Source of the DNA: Eubacteriaceae bacterium
GTDB lineage: Bacteria; Bacillota; Clostridia; Peptostreptococcales; Anaerovoracaceae
Assembly: GCA_902362805.1 (NCBI GenBank)
Contig: CABIXY010000010.1
Span: forward strand, 1 to 64,000
Direction of reading: 5' to 3'
DNA length: 64,000 bases
How positions within the stretch are numbered: position 1 is the stretch's first letter; each line of letters opens with the position of its first letter. The position numbers and the translations under genes were made by a program. This document shows, piece by piece, positions 45,046 to 53,785 of the stretch. Under the pieces are notes generated by a model that saw only the letters and a program-made list of their open reading frames with translations, did no database searches and was not told the DNA's origin.

Positions 45046-45060
45046 GTAAATATCCCCCTA

Positions 45061-46434
45061 TTAAAGTCCTGTAATTACGTTGTTTACCCACTTTTTTGAT
45101 ATAAAACGTTTTGTCAGAATGACGCACTTGACCACTTCCTCTGCTTTGATCATCAAAACAGCGATAAAAATTGGCACGTGCAGCACCTGAGATGCCAGAA
45201 ACGCCAGCGGTACAGCCACGATCCATACGCAGCTGCATTCCGCGACCATGGCAAAGCGCGTGTCACCACCGCCGCGCAGGGTTCCGGTGATGTTAATCCC
45301 GTTATACAAATTCAAGCCCATGCACAGGCCGTAAATAACTAAAATTCGAAAGGCGTAAGTCTTGCCCAGAGCTGTAAGACTGAAAAATCCCACCAACGGT
45401 TTTGCTGCCAAAACTAGCAGAATTCCCACGATAATGCCCAAAACCGTGCCGATTTTCAGCAGCTTCTTTCCCAGTAGATAGGTCTGCTCTCCCTCGCCCT
45501 CTCCCAGCTTTTCGCCCACCAAAATTAGCGCTGCATCCCCTACGCTGAAAGCAGCAAAGGAAAAGATGCTGTTGATGGAAGCTGCCGCCTGGTAGGCCGC
45601 ATAGGCCGTCGTGCCGATTCTGGAAAAAGCGGCTACATACATAGACTGTCCTACGCTCCAAAGCAGTTCATTAAGTGTGGTCGGCATGGAATTCTTGACG
45701 ATTCTGAGCACCATCTCTTTTTTCCAGCCGAAGAACTCGCTGTAAGACCCGTGAAAGCAGTTGCTCTTCCTGTGGGCGAAGATCAAACTGATCAAAACCT
45801 CGAGAAATCTGGCAATGGCTGTCGCCAGTGCAGCCCCCGCTACACCCATAGCCGGTGCGCCAAATTTGCCGAAGATAAATATGTAATTCAAGCACGTATT
45901 GGTGCTGAAAACGACAGTGCTGACAATCAGCGGCACCCTGGTCTGCTGCGTCGCCTTAAAAGCCATTTCCAAAGGCACGGAAACGGCCAGGAAAAAGAAA
46001 TTGGCCGTGCCGATTTTCACATAGGGACGAGCCATTTCTATAATACGCGGATCATTAGAATAGATACCCAAAATTTTGTCCGTGAAAAAAAATCCAGCAG
46101 TAAAAAAAATGATTGCAATACAGAGGGCGACGACGATGGAAAAGCCGACGACTTTTCGGATGTTCTTGTAATCCTTCGCCCCATAGAATTGCGCCGTAAA
46201 AGTCGCTGTCCCACTAGTAAACCCGTAGAGGATCAGATAATGGATAAAATAGATCTGTGATGCGATGCCCACGGCTGCAAGATCAGCTTCTCCTAGAAAT
46301 CCGACCATCAGATTGTCAATCAAATTCAGCGTTGCAGAAACCACTCCCTGGATGGAGATGGGAACCGCTATCCGGGCCAGCTTCCTATAAAGCTGGCTGT
46401 TATCAATCTCTATTCTTCCTTCTCTTCTTGACAC
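45061..46434 (-). CDS. MATE-family efflux transporter
   Basis: 457 aa from a GTG (46434) with GGAG upstream, overlapping the preceding glycosyltransferase gene by 25 nt. Twelve helices in two MatE repeats: ARIAVPISIQGVVSATLNLI, DNLMVGFLGEADLAAVGIAS and the repeat SMYVAAFSRIGTTAYAAYQA. Sodium- or proton-driven export of drugs or metabolites. Coupling to the WecA-like gene is unusual and may be only positional, though flippase-like roles are possible. Confidence 0.88.
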   Translation of the reverse strand: MSRREGRIEIDNSQLYRKLARIAVPISIQGVVSATLNLIDNLMVGFLGEADLAAVGIASQIYFIHYLILYGFTSGTATFTAQFYGAKDYKNIRKVVGFSIVVALCIAIIFFTAGFFFTDKILGIYSNDPRIIEMARPYVKIGTANFFFLAVSVPLEMAFKATQQTRVPLIVSTVVFSTNTCLNYIFIFGKFGAPAMGVAGAALATAIARFLEVLISLIFAHRKSNCFHGSYSEFFGWKKEMVLRIVKNSMPTTLNELLWSVGQSMYVAAFSRIGTTAYAAYQAAASINSIFSFAAFSVGDAALILVGEKLGEGEGEQTYLLGKKLLKIGTVLGIIVGILLVLAAKPLVGFFSLTALGKTYAFRILVIYGLCMGLNLYNGINITGTLRGGGDTRFAMVAECSCVWIVAVPLAFLASQVLHVPIFIAVLMIKAEEVVKCVILTKRFISKKWVNNVITGL

Positions 46435-47531
46435 CTTGGCTCCTGTTTCTCTTCTTTTCGTTCTTCTTTTGCTATATTGACTGCCTTGATCTGCGGCATC
46501 TTGTGGTTAGGATCCGTCAGGAACACATAGAGATAAATTGCCGCAATTGCCACCAGGACAAAGGAATCCTTATATAACTCGCGGCTGATCAGAACTGCCG
46601 CCATGCCCATGATGGCGCTGATACCATACAGCATCAGAACCGCTCTCCGCTGCCCGTAACCAGAAGCCATCAGCTTGTGATGCAGATGTCCTTTGTCGGC
46701 CTCCATAATCGGCCTTTTGTTGATCAATCTGCGAAAAATGGCAAAAAAGGTATCGAAAATGGGAATCCCCAGGACGATGACTGGCACTACCACGGCGATG
46801 ACCGTAGAACGTTTTAGGGGTCCGACCACAGAGAGGGCCGCCATCATAAAGCCCAGAAACAGCGAACCGCCATCACCCATAAAAATCTTGGCCGGATAAA
46901 AGTTGAACGGCAGAAATCCAATACAGCCGCCTGCCAATGCCAGCATGGCCAGGCAGACCACCATCATTCCGTATTCGTCACCGTGGATGTACGCCACGTA
47001 TGCGATACAGAGGGCGGCAATAGAAGCTGTTCCCGCCGCCAGACCGTCTAAACCGTCAATCAGATTGATGGTGTTAGTGATTCCCACAATCCATAAAATC
47101 GTAACGATGAAGCACATCGCCGTACCGAAGTGCAGCGCACCTTCCCCAAAATAATTGCTGATAAATTTAATCTGCAGTCCCATGTAATACATGAGAACCG
47201 CCACCAGGAGCTGACCTGCAAACTTGATCTTTGCGTCCAGATTGATCAGGTCGTCCACAATGCCCAATAGATAGATCAAAGTGCCGCCTACGGCGACCGC
47301 GATGATTTTTTCGTTATTGCCGGCATAAATCAGGAGGGAGGCGATTGTCCCCAGATAGATGGCTAGTCCGCCAAATCGCGGCATGGCCTTCGTATGCATT
47401 CTCCTGCCATCCTTTGGTATATCCATAGCCCCGATTTTGGGCGCCAATTTCATTGCTACCGGCGAAAAAATCAGTGCCAGCACCAGAGATGTAACAAAGG
47501 CAGCCAGTAATGTTATCCTAGTAATTTCCAT
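46410..47531 (-). CDS. WecA/TagO-like undecaprenyl-phosphate sugar-phosphotransferase (MraY family)
   Basis: 373 aa, about 11 helices. MraY/WecA motifs: GIVDDLINLD (metal-binding Asp pair), TNTINLIDGLDGLAAG, the FMGDGGSLFLGF loop, and ADKGHLHHKLMASGYGQRRA. Transfers a sugar-1-phosphate to undecaprenyl phosphate, the first step of teichoic acid or other cell-surface polymer synthesis. MAPRFGGL-like MPRFGGLAIYLG at the N-terminus agrees. The charged C-terminal tail overlaps the MATE gene. Confidence 0.9.
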   Translation of the reverse strand: MEITRITLLAAFVTSLVLALIFSPVAMKLAPKIGAMDIPKDGRRMHTKAMPRFGGLAIYLGTIASLLIYAGNNEKIIAVAVGGTLIYLLGIVDDLINLDAKIKFAGQLLVAVLMYYMGLQIKFISNYFGEGALHFGTAMCFIVTILWIVGITNTINLIDGLDGLAAGTASIAALCIAYVAYIHGDEYGMMVVCLAMLALAGGCIGFLPFNFYPAKIFMGDGGSLFLGFMMAALSVVGPLKRSTVIAVVVPVIVLGIPIFDTFFAIFRRLINKRPIMEADKGHLHHKLMASGYGQRRAVLMLYGISAIMGMAAVLISRELYKDSFVLVAIAAIYLYVFLTDPNHKMPQIKAVNIAKEERKEEKQEPRCQEEKEE

Positions 47532-47559
47532 AATCTTCTTTCAACATCTCCTAGTCTGT

Positions 47560-48045
47560 CTATTTGTTCAGCATGACAATTTTCAGTCCTGCCTCATCCA
47601 GAATTTCTACTGAAAGGTCATCTGGATACCCTTCTTTTACTACGATTCTCTTTAATCCTGCGTTAATGATCATCTTTGCACAAATTGCACAAGGCTGATG
47701 GGTGATATAGATCGTTCCGTCCTCTATGCTTTGTCCCAGCGTCGCCGCCTGTATGATTGCATTCTGCTCCGCATGAAGGGCTCTGCAGAGTTCATGTCTC
47801 TGACCTGAGGGAATTTTCAGTTTCTCTCTCAGGCAGCCGCCTAGTTCAACGCAGTGCTTAAGCCCCCGCGGCGCTCCATTATAGCCAGTGGCGATAATAT
47901 GCTTGTCCTTGACAATCACCGCCCCCACTTTTCTGCGCAGACAAGTGGATCTCTGTGCGGTCAGCTGTGCCATCTGCATAAAATACTCGTCCCAGCTGGG
48001 TCTGTCGTCAACAATCTGAACCATCTCTTCATGCCTCTCTTTCAT
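47560..48045 (-). CDS. dCMP deaminase family protein (ComEB-like)
   Basis: 161 aa from ATG 48045 (GGAG six nt upstream); the frame also has ATGs at 48057 and 48024, so the start is uncertain. Zinc deaminase motifs HAEQNAI and PCAICAKMI with the N-terminal [20 protein letters not shown] typical of dCMP deaminases. Converts dCMP to dUMP for dTTP synthesis. Start overlaps the truA end. Confidence 0.88.
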   Translation of the reverse strand: MKERHEEMVQIVDDRPSWDEYFMQMAQLTAQRSTCLRRKVGAVIVKDKHIIATGYNGAPRGLKHCVELGGCLREKLKIPSGQRHELCRALHAEQNAIIQAATLGQSIEDGTIYITHQPCAICAKMIINAGLKRIVVKEGYPDDLSVEILDEAGLKIVMLNK

Positions 48046-48823
48046 AAAACTCTCCATAATAAATTTCTACTAGATATAACCCTTCTGGCGGGGCAGTATG
48101 TCCCGCTCGTTGTCTTTCCTTACTCATAATGACAGCTGAAATCTCCTGGGGGTTTATTTTCCCCTGTCCGACTTCGACCAGTGTCCCTGCAATAATCCTC
48201 ACCATGTTGTAGAGGAATCCATCGCCAGTGATTTCGATGACAATATGCCCATCTTCTCTGCGGAAAACATCCAGGCCGAAAACAGTCCTCACCGTAGTCT
48301 CTCTGGGATTGCTGCCTGCAGCTTGGAAGCAGGCGAAATCGTGTGTGCCGACGATCAAAGAGGCCGCTTGCCGCATGGCCGCAAGGTCCAGCGGTGTTTT
48401 TACCTGATAACAGTAATTGCGTGCGAAGACATCCATTTCTCGGCTGTTTCTGATGATATAACGGTATTTCTTCCCTCTGGCGTCAAAACGGGCATGAAAG
48501 TCTGGCGCCATTTCTTTCACCTCGCGGATACACACATCAGAGCATTTGCCTCTGACGTTCATGCCGCCACAGAGCAAATTGTTGGCCGCCAGCATGATTC
48601 TGTCTGTGGGAATGCCAAACTCCCCTTTAAACGAAGCCCGCTGTCCCAGAGCGTGCACCCCGGCATCAGTGCGGCTGGTTCCGTTCAACTTGATTTCTTT
48701 GCCGCAGACCTTGCTCAGAGCCTGTTCCAACTCGCCCTGCACCGTGCGCACGCCTGGCTGTCGCTGCCAGCCGCAGAAGTTGGTGCCGTCATATTCTATT
48801 GTCAGCAGAATATTTCTCTCCAT
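48029..48823 (-). CDS. truA: tRNA pseudouridine synthase A
   Basis: 264 aa. Catalytic Asp in [19 protein letters not shown]; other TruA blocks [26 protein letters not shown]-like [11 protein letters not shown], and [11 protein letters not shown]. Modifies U38-U40 of tRNA anticodon arms. It follows the YhbY-like gene by 2 bp and overlaps the dCMP deaminase gene: a tight RNA/nucleotide operon. Confidence 0.93.
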   Translation of the reverse strand: MERNILLTIEYDGTNFCGWQRQPGVRTVQGELEQALSKVCGKEIKLNGTSRTDAGVHALGQRASFKGEFGIPTDRIMLAANNLLCGGMNVRGKCSDVCIREVKEMAPDFHARFDARGKKYRYIIRNSREMDVFARNYCYQVKTPLDLAAMRQAASLIVGTHDFACFQAAGSNPRETTVRTVFGLDVFRREDGHIVIEITGDGFLYNMVRIIAGTLVEVGQGKINPQEISAVIMSKERQRAGHTAPPEGLYLVEIYYGEFYEREA

Positions 48824-48825
48824 CT

Positions 48826-49122
48826 CTATTTCTTTGGCAGCTCAATCTGCTTATTATCCTTAGATTCTCTGTATAAGACAAATTTTCTGCCGATTGCCTG
48901 TACAAATTCGGCCTTCAATTTTTCTGCCATCTCGTTGGCCACATCCTTGGGCTCCAGGTCAGCGCCTTCCTGCAGCTTGACCTTCACAAGTTCGCGACAT
49001 GTCAGACCAGTGTCAATTTCCTTGACTACATTCTCTGTCAGTCCCTGTTTTCCAATATATACAGTAGGGTCGACCTGTTGTGCAAGCCCCCTCAAATAGC
49101 TTCTCTGTTTGCTTGATATCAT
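48826..49122 (-). CDS. yhbY: YhbY-family RNA-binding protein (CRM domain)
   Basis: 98 aa from ATG 49122 (MISSKQRSYLRGLAQQVDPT), with AGAGGA upstream. CRM-domain landmarks: VYIGKQGLTENVVKEID, ELVKVKLQEG and the GRKFVLYRES strand. Associates with pre-50S ribosomal subunits. First gene of the yhbY-truA-dCMP-deaminase unit. Confidence 0.9.
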   Translation of the reverse strand: MISSKQRSYLRGLAQQVDPTVYIGKQGLTENVVKEIDTGLTCRELVKVKLQEGADLEPKDVANEMAEKLKAEFVQAIGRKFVLYRESKDNKQIELPKK

Positions 49123-49239
49123 ATTCAAATCCTCTTTCATCTTATTTCTAGTTATAATCCATTATAGTATACCATAAATCACTGTTTTTTTCTCTAAATA
49201 ATTACTGATTACACAGATTTTTGACATCAGCGCCAAAGA

Positions 49240-49268
49240 AAAGAGACGGTCTGCAGCCGTCTCTTGTT
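49240..49268 (-). terminator. Terminator of the GGDEF gene
   Basis: AAGAGACGG / CCGTCTCTT arms and T-rich minus-strand flank (CTTTTCTTTGG), at the stop codon. Confidence 0.75.
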
Positions 49269-49269
49269 T

Positions 49270-50928
49270 TCACTTCTTGTATTTTTGTTTATCCTGATAC
49301 ATGTTCAAATCAGCTTTTTTCTGCAGTTCTTTCAAATCGCTGCAGTCGTCTCCTCTCGCAGAGGCAAAACCAAAAGCCAGTGTAAACGGGTATTTCGTCT
49401 TTTGATTGTTCTTTTCAATTTCTGCGCTCAGCTTCTCCTGATAATGCTGACCATCCACATCGCTCCCTTCGATAATCACCAAAAACTCATCACCACCGAT
49501 GCGGTATACATCGCCTACGTTCTGAAAGATCGTTTTGATACACCTGGCAGCTTCGACCAGGACCTGATCGCCTGCATTATGACCATAAGTATCGTTGATT
49601 TTCTTGAGGTCGTTGAGATCAAGCAGAACGAGAGACAAATTCCCCCCTTTTACATCCAAGTCGGCCTTATCGTCCAAAAACCGCTCATAGGCGGATCGAT
49701 TGCCGGTTTTGGTCATGATGTCCATAAAAGCCAGCTTGCTGAGGACACGGTTCTGCTCCCACTCTTCCAGGAAAGCGCCCATTCGTTTGATATTCGCCAC
49801 AATCAGAAGAAGGACGAAAATGACGATACCCCAGCGGTAATAGAGACTGTTGTTATTGCTGCTGCCAGAAACGTAAAAGTCTGTCAGCGCGACAAGGCCG
49901 AAGAGAATTAATACGAGGATAGCAAACAAGATGTCATTTGCAAATCTGGCTTCGCTGCTCCTGGAATCCTTGAGCAAGGCGTAGACAATGCATCCCAATG
50001 TAAACACTAAAATGGCGTGGGTTGCCAGCAGCATCTGCGGGAAATCGGCCAAGTTCAACATATAGAGCAGGGTCTGACCGATCATATTGAGAAAGATGGC
50101 CATTTCAGCTGTATGCAGACCTTTTTTCCCATACCGGCATAAATCATCGACTAAGTGAATGACAGGAATGGGCATGGCCATAAAAGCCCAGAAAGACAAC
50201 ACTGTAATGATGATTGTGTTGCCAAAGAGAAATTGAGGCAATAGAGAGTCTGTAAATATCCAGATAGCTCCAATCAAGGAAACGAATCCTAAGTGAAGGA
50301 ACAACTTGTAGTCGTATTTGAATTTCTTTGACTTCTGCACCAGATACAAAACGAACATGGCAAGGGAAAGGAGGGACATCAACAAGGTGCATGCCAGCAC
50401 TCCAACGTTGGTTTTCGCATAGTAGAATCGAATTTCACTGCCAGAACCTAATAATATCTCTTCTACTTTAAAGCTGGTAAAATCATACTTTTTCTCTAAG
50501 TGAATGGAAAGAGTTTTTCCACTATACTGTCCTTTCAGGGGCACATTGCAAGACAAATTGCCCAGCATGGATCCGAAAGGTGCCGTCGTCTCTTCTCCGT
50601 AGTCAAAGATTTTCACACCGTCCACGAAAACCTGGCAGCCGGCATATTGATTGGCAAAGGACAAATATTCGCTGCCGTCAAGATGCGGGAGCTTTACCGT
50701 CAAAATCAGACGATCTGCCTTTCCTTTTTCAACAAGCGGAAAACTGTCCACTGTGCCCTGCCTGGCACCGATCTGGTACGTCCAGCCTTTTTCAAAGGTC
50801 GGATCCGTCCTCTGTGGGATCTTTTCATTAGGAAAGTCGTTCATCTGCATGACTCCCACAGAGCAAATAACAGCACATAGTAGGAAAATTGCTATCATCA
50901 AATTTTTCAGGCTGCATTTTCTCTTCAT
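49270..50928 (-). CDS. 7TM-DISM membrane diguanylate cyclase (GGDEF)
   Basis: 552 aa. N-terminal membrane anchor (about 8-25), an extracytoplasmic carbohydrate-binding-like jelly roll (about 50-170: VFVDGVKIFDYGEETTAPFG), seven helices (about 180-385), and a GGDEF domain (about 400-552) with an intact YRIGGDEFLVI active site and DLNDLKKINDTYGHNAGDQ. I see no RxxD inhibitory site. No EAL domain. Makes cyclic di-GMP in response to an outside ligand. Located just beyond the terminator of the flavonoid-type operon, same strand. Confidence 0.88.
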   Translation of the reverse strand: MKRKCSLKNLMIAIFLLCAVICSVGVMQMNDFPNEKIPQRTDPTFEKGWTYQIGARQGTVDSFPLVEKGKADRLILTVKLPHLDGSEYLSFANQYAGCQVFVDGVKIFDYGEETTAPFGSMLGNLSCNVPLKGQYSGKTLSIHLEKKYDFTSFKVEEILLGSGSEIRFYYAKTNVGVLACTLLMSLLSLAMFVLYLVQKSKKFKYDYKLFLHLGFVSLIGAIWIFTDSLLPQFLFGNTIIITVLSFWAFMAMPIPVIHLVDDLCRYGKKGLHTAEMAIFLNMIGQTLLYMLNLADFPQMLLATHAILVFTLGCIVYALLKDSRSSEARFANDILFAILVLILFGLVALTDFYVSGSSNNNSLYYRWGIVIFVLLLIVANIKRMGAFLEEWEQNRVLSKLAFMDIMTKTGNRSAYERFLDDKADLDVKGGNLSLVLLDLNDLKKINDTYGHNAGDQVLVEAARCIKTIFQNVGDVYRIGGDEFLVIIEGSDVDGQHYQEKLSAEIEKNNQKTKYPFTLAFGFASARGDDCSDLKELQKKADLNMYQDKQKYKK

Positions 50929-51017
50929 AGATTAATCGTACCACGCTTTCTCTCTTTATATATTAAACTTATCATTTAGGCAAGCATATGTCAATTGAAC
51001 ATTCTTTTTCTGTACAA

Positions 51018-51064
51018 AAAAATCAGTGCCGTGTCTTCAAATAAAGACACATGCCCTGATTTTT
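51018..51064 (-). terminator. Terminator of the LVIVD gene
   Basis: AAATCAG...GTGTCTT / AAGACAC...CTGATTTTT two-part stem 17 bp past the stop codon. Marks the end of the chalcone-isomerase-type locus. Confidence 0.85.
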
Positions 51065-51080
51065 CAGAATGAATGGATTG

Positions 51081-52475
51081 TTACTTGTCTTCTTTCATCT
51101 TTAAGATATAAAATCCGTCATCGAGGGCATCGATGATGATGTTTCCTCTATCATCTACGATGCAGTCTTCTGTGGTCGCGTTGCGCGGACCTGGAAATCC
51201 AGGGAAATAAGACGCTTCCGGCTCTTTGCCTGGATTTGGCGGAATGAAGTAGGCGATTTCTTTAATATAATATGGATCGCTGACATCGTAAACTCTGAGA
51301 CCTGCATGGAAGTAGCAGCAGTAGACTCTGTCGCCCCTCTGTTCCAGCCATGGTTTTCCGTCCATCGGCTCGTGAAGGTTATGAGGCCCGAAAGGTCCGG
51401 CATTGACTCTCTGCATTACATTAAAGTTCTGATAAGGGAAGTTTTCAGGAACCTCCGGATAGGGGAACTCTGCAATGAGTGTCGGCCGGGTCGGGTCGCT
51501 GACGTCGACCATGTGGATGTTGTTCATAGCCTGCGGTTTCAGCACCTTATCCTGCGGGAAGAACTGGAATCGCTCTCCTTCGTTGGTTACAACTACCAAA
51601 TCTCTTCCCGGCAGCGGCAATGCTGTATGGGTTCTCGCGCCCGCCAGTTCGCTGCTGAAGGCCGGCATAAACCGCAGATTGCCTAAGCACTTAGGACGAG
51701 TCATATCCTCTACATCTAAAACGTAGAGTCCGTCTCCACAGTAACCTAAGTAGGCTTTGCCATCTCTGACAAAAGGAGGTCCGTGCATCCATCCTTTGTC
51801 CATGAAAGCCGGCACATGCGGAGCCGTGTGATCCACAGTCCTGCCCGGATAGCCGTCTGCAAACTGCTCCGGCGACCACCAGTTACCCACTTCTACCGGA
51901 TGGGTCGGATCTGCAATATCGACAATTCTATAGATCATTCCTTCAAAACGATCCGATTCGCAGGAAAGATGTACATATCTGCCTCCGTTATACATGAACC
52001 GATGTACACCAATGGAATGGGGTACCCCGCAGTCCCAATAACCCAGGAATTCCGGGTTGAGGGGATCTTTCTTGAGGCTGTAAATCCTGATGCCTACCTC
52101 GCACTTCATATCCTTCAGTTCTGACTGATCCACCAGGGCGTCAGGGCCAGAACCTGCGCTCATGGCGCAGATCATCAGATCGTCTGCAATCTGCAGCTTT
52201 GGCGTGGTCGTCGTCGGATATTCCTGCGGGTCTACCAGCTGAAAATGTTTGATAAATTCCGGATTTTGCGGATCAGTCACATCACTGATCATGACGCCGT
52301 TCTTAGTGCCGCCGAAGCAGGCGCCGTAAAGATAGTATTTACCCTCTTCTGTCTTATATAAAGCCATCTGGAACATGCCGCATTCGCCATCCAGATTGCA
52401 GAAGGACTGGACTTCCAGATTCTTGATGAACCCTTCGTTGCCAGGTCCTTTTGCGTAGAATTTTTCTTCTGCCAT
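51081..52475 (-). CDS. LVIVD-repeat beta-propeller protein in the chalcone-isomerase locus
   Basis: 464 aa from ATG 52475 (AAAGGAGACAAT before it). Repeats of the LVIVD type: VMISDVTDPQNPEFIKHF, IYRIVDIADPTHPVEVGNWW, LYVLDVEDMTRPKCLGNLRF, MVDVSDPTRPTLIAEFPY and LRVYDVSDPYYIKEIAYF, each a blade, so a multi-bladed propeller. It contains several histidines (VDHTAPHVPAF, GPHNLHEPMD) that could bind metal. No signal peptide, hence cytoplasmic. Enzymatic role unknown; context suggests participation in flavonoid/polyphenol conversion. Last gene of the locus. Confidence 0.75.
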   Translation of the reverse strand: MAEEKFYAKGPGNEGFIKNLEVQSFCNLDGECGMFQMALYKTEEGKYYLYGACFGGTKNGVMISDVTDPQNPEFIKHFQLVDPQEYPTTTTPKLQIADDLMICAMSAGSGPDALVDQSELKDMKCEVGIRIYSLKKDPLNPEFLGYWDCGVPHSIGVHRFMYNGGRYVHLSCESDRFEGMIYRIVDIADPTHPVEVGNWWSPEQFADGYPGRTVDHTAPHVPAFMDKGWMHGPPFVRDGKAYLGYCGDGLYVLDVEDMTRPKCLGNLRFMPAFSSELAGARTHTALPLPGRDLVVVTNEGERFQFFPQDKVLKPQAMNNIHMVDVSDPTRPTLIAEFPYPEVPENFPYQNFNVMQRVNAGPFGPHNLHEPMDGKPWLEQRGDRVYCCYFHAGLRVYDVSDPYYIKEIAYFIPPNPGKEPEASYFPGFPGPRNATTEDCIVDDRGNIIIDALDDGFYILKMKEDK

Positions 52476-52541
52476 ATTGTCTCCTTTCTGTCTCAAATAG
52501 GCGAAAGACTGGCCGGCGAGGCCAGTCTCTAACCATGAAAA

Positions 52542-52915
52542 GTCTGTCTGCCAATTTGTCCCTACAAATTGGGACCAGAATCATTATACGACTCGCTCCT
52601 CACCAATCGAGCTTCTCTTCGTTCGTCCTCTTGGGGTGCGAAAGCATAAGGTCTGTTTGCCAATTTGTTCCTACAAATTGGGACCAGAACCATTATACGA
52701 CTCGCTCCTCACCAATCGAGCTTCTCTTCGCTCGCTCTCTTGGGGTGCGAAAGCATAAGGTCTGTCTGCCAATTTGTCCCTACAAATTGGGACCAGAACC
52801 ATTATACGACTCGCTCCTCACCAATCGAGCTTCTCTTCGTTCGTCCTCTTGGGGTGCGAAAGCATAAGGTCTGTTTGCCAATTTGTTCCTACAAATTGGG
52901 ACCAGAACCATTATC
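52542..52915 (-). repeat. 109-bp tandem repeat array (3.4 units) with two hairpins per unit
   Basis: GTCTGT starts at 52542, 52651, 52760 and 52869, exactly 109 bp apart: three full units and a 47-bp partial one. Each unit has CCAATTTGT/ACAAATTGG (9-bp stem) and a second GC-rich imperfect hairpin. Units 1 and 3 share one set of variants (CTGTCTG, TTTGTCC, GTTCGTCC) and 2 and 4 another (CTGTTTG, TTTGTTC), so a 218-bp dimer was duplicated. The array fills the space between the chalcone-isomerase-like and LVIVD genes. Confidence 0.9.
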
Positions 52916-53765
52916 TCATTGTAACATATCCGTTGTACTGTGTCATGTTGTCTGATCTTGCGATATCTGACAGGAAGATGCTGGAGATACCGTAGGACTG
53001 TGTCAGGTATGGGAAGTCCTCTGTTTCGAACCAGGCAGGTCTGCGTACCTTCTTTGCAGCCTTGCCTACCGCGGCTTTCCAGGCACTCGGTCCTTCAAAC
53101 CACATTTCAACCACTCTGTCAAATTCACAGCCGTTAGCTTCTTTAATGACTTTGCTGGACAAAATTCTCGTCGTCTCTTCGCATTCTACAAAGGCCGGAA
53201 TGAATTCATCGCGCAGCCACTTGTCTCCGGTGTCCTTGGCATCATCCGGGAATTTGATGACCATCTGCCATCTATAATTCGGTCCATCCTCAATGGTCCT
53301 GCCCGCTCCTTTGTAATCTTCCTCCCACCAAACTGGTACGAAAGCAAAGATGAAAGGGACTGTTCCCTTTGACGCGTCGCCTTTGACGGCTCTAGCCTCA
53401 TCACCCTCTACATTCTCGCACTGGAAGTCTTCGTCCGGCAGATTGCCCTGCCATTTAAGCACGTCTGGCGGAAAATACTCTGTCAAAGCCTTGTGGTGGT
53501 CAAACTGAGCGATGTTATTAGGGTTCGCCAGCCAGTAGTGCTCTGTCAGCTGCATTTTGATGGCGCCAAAACGTTCCCCGCCTTCTGGCACAGGCAGCGC
53601 CTGGTAAAACGCGTATTTCGATACATAAGGTCCGAACTGAGAAATGCTGTCTGGAATGTGATACTTATACAGCCAGTTCTCCAATTTTACTCTGTAGTCT
53701 TCTTTTGCTACATCAACATAAATCAAGCTTCTCATCGGCTCAAAGCCAAGCATATTCTTCGTCAT
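52911..53765 (-). CDS. Bacterial-type chalcone isomerase homologue
   Basis: 284 aa. From memory it matches the Eubacterium ramulus chalcone isomerase (283 aa) from end to end: FEPMRSLIYVD, YKYHIPDSISQFGPYVSKYA, RFGAIKMQLTEHYWL, GRTIEDGPNYRW, and the C-terminal NGYVTMR. His36 in KYHIPDS corresponds to that enzyme's catalytic histidine region. Those enzymes have a dimeric alpha+beta-barrel fold and interconvert flavanones and chalcones, a step in anaerobic flavonoid breakdown. Neighbours: FMN oxidoreductase 20 bp upstream, LVIVD protein downstream beyond the repeat array. The match needs a database check. Confidence 0.72.
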   Translation of the reverse strand: MTKNMLGFEPMRSLIYVDVAKEDYRVKLENWLYKYHIPDSISQFGPYVSKYAFYQALPVPEGGERFGAIKMQLTEHYWLANPNNIAQFDHHKALTEYFPPDVLKWQGNLPDEDFQCENVEGDEARAVKGDASKGTVPFIFAFVPVWWEEDYKGAGRTIEDGPNYRWQMVIKFPDDAKDTGDKWLRDEFIPAFVECEETTRILSSKVIKEANGCEFDRVVEMWFEGPSAWKAAVGKAAKKVRRPAWFETEDFPYLTQSYGISSIFLSDIARSDNMTQYNGYVTMR

Positions 53766-53785
53766 GATGCACTCATCTCCTATTC

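Noticed and set aside
52542..52915. CRISPR array
   Set aside because: Units are contiguous 109-bp near-identical repeats with no unique spacers and no cas genes.
52451..52995. Plus-strand frames encoding repeated NWDQNHYTTRSSPIELLF-like peptides
   Set aside because: They are translations of the 109-bp DNA repeat. As 109 is not a multiple of 3, the same peptide moves to a different frame in each unit, so there is no coding constraint, and no ribosome site exists.
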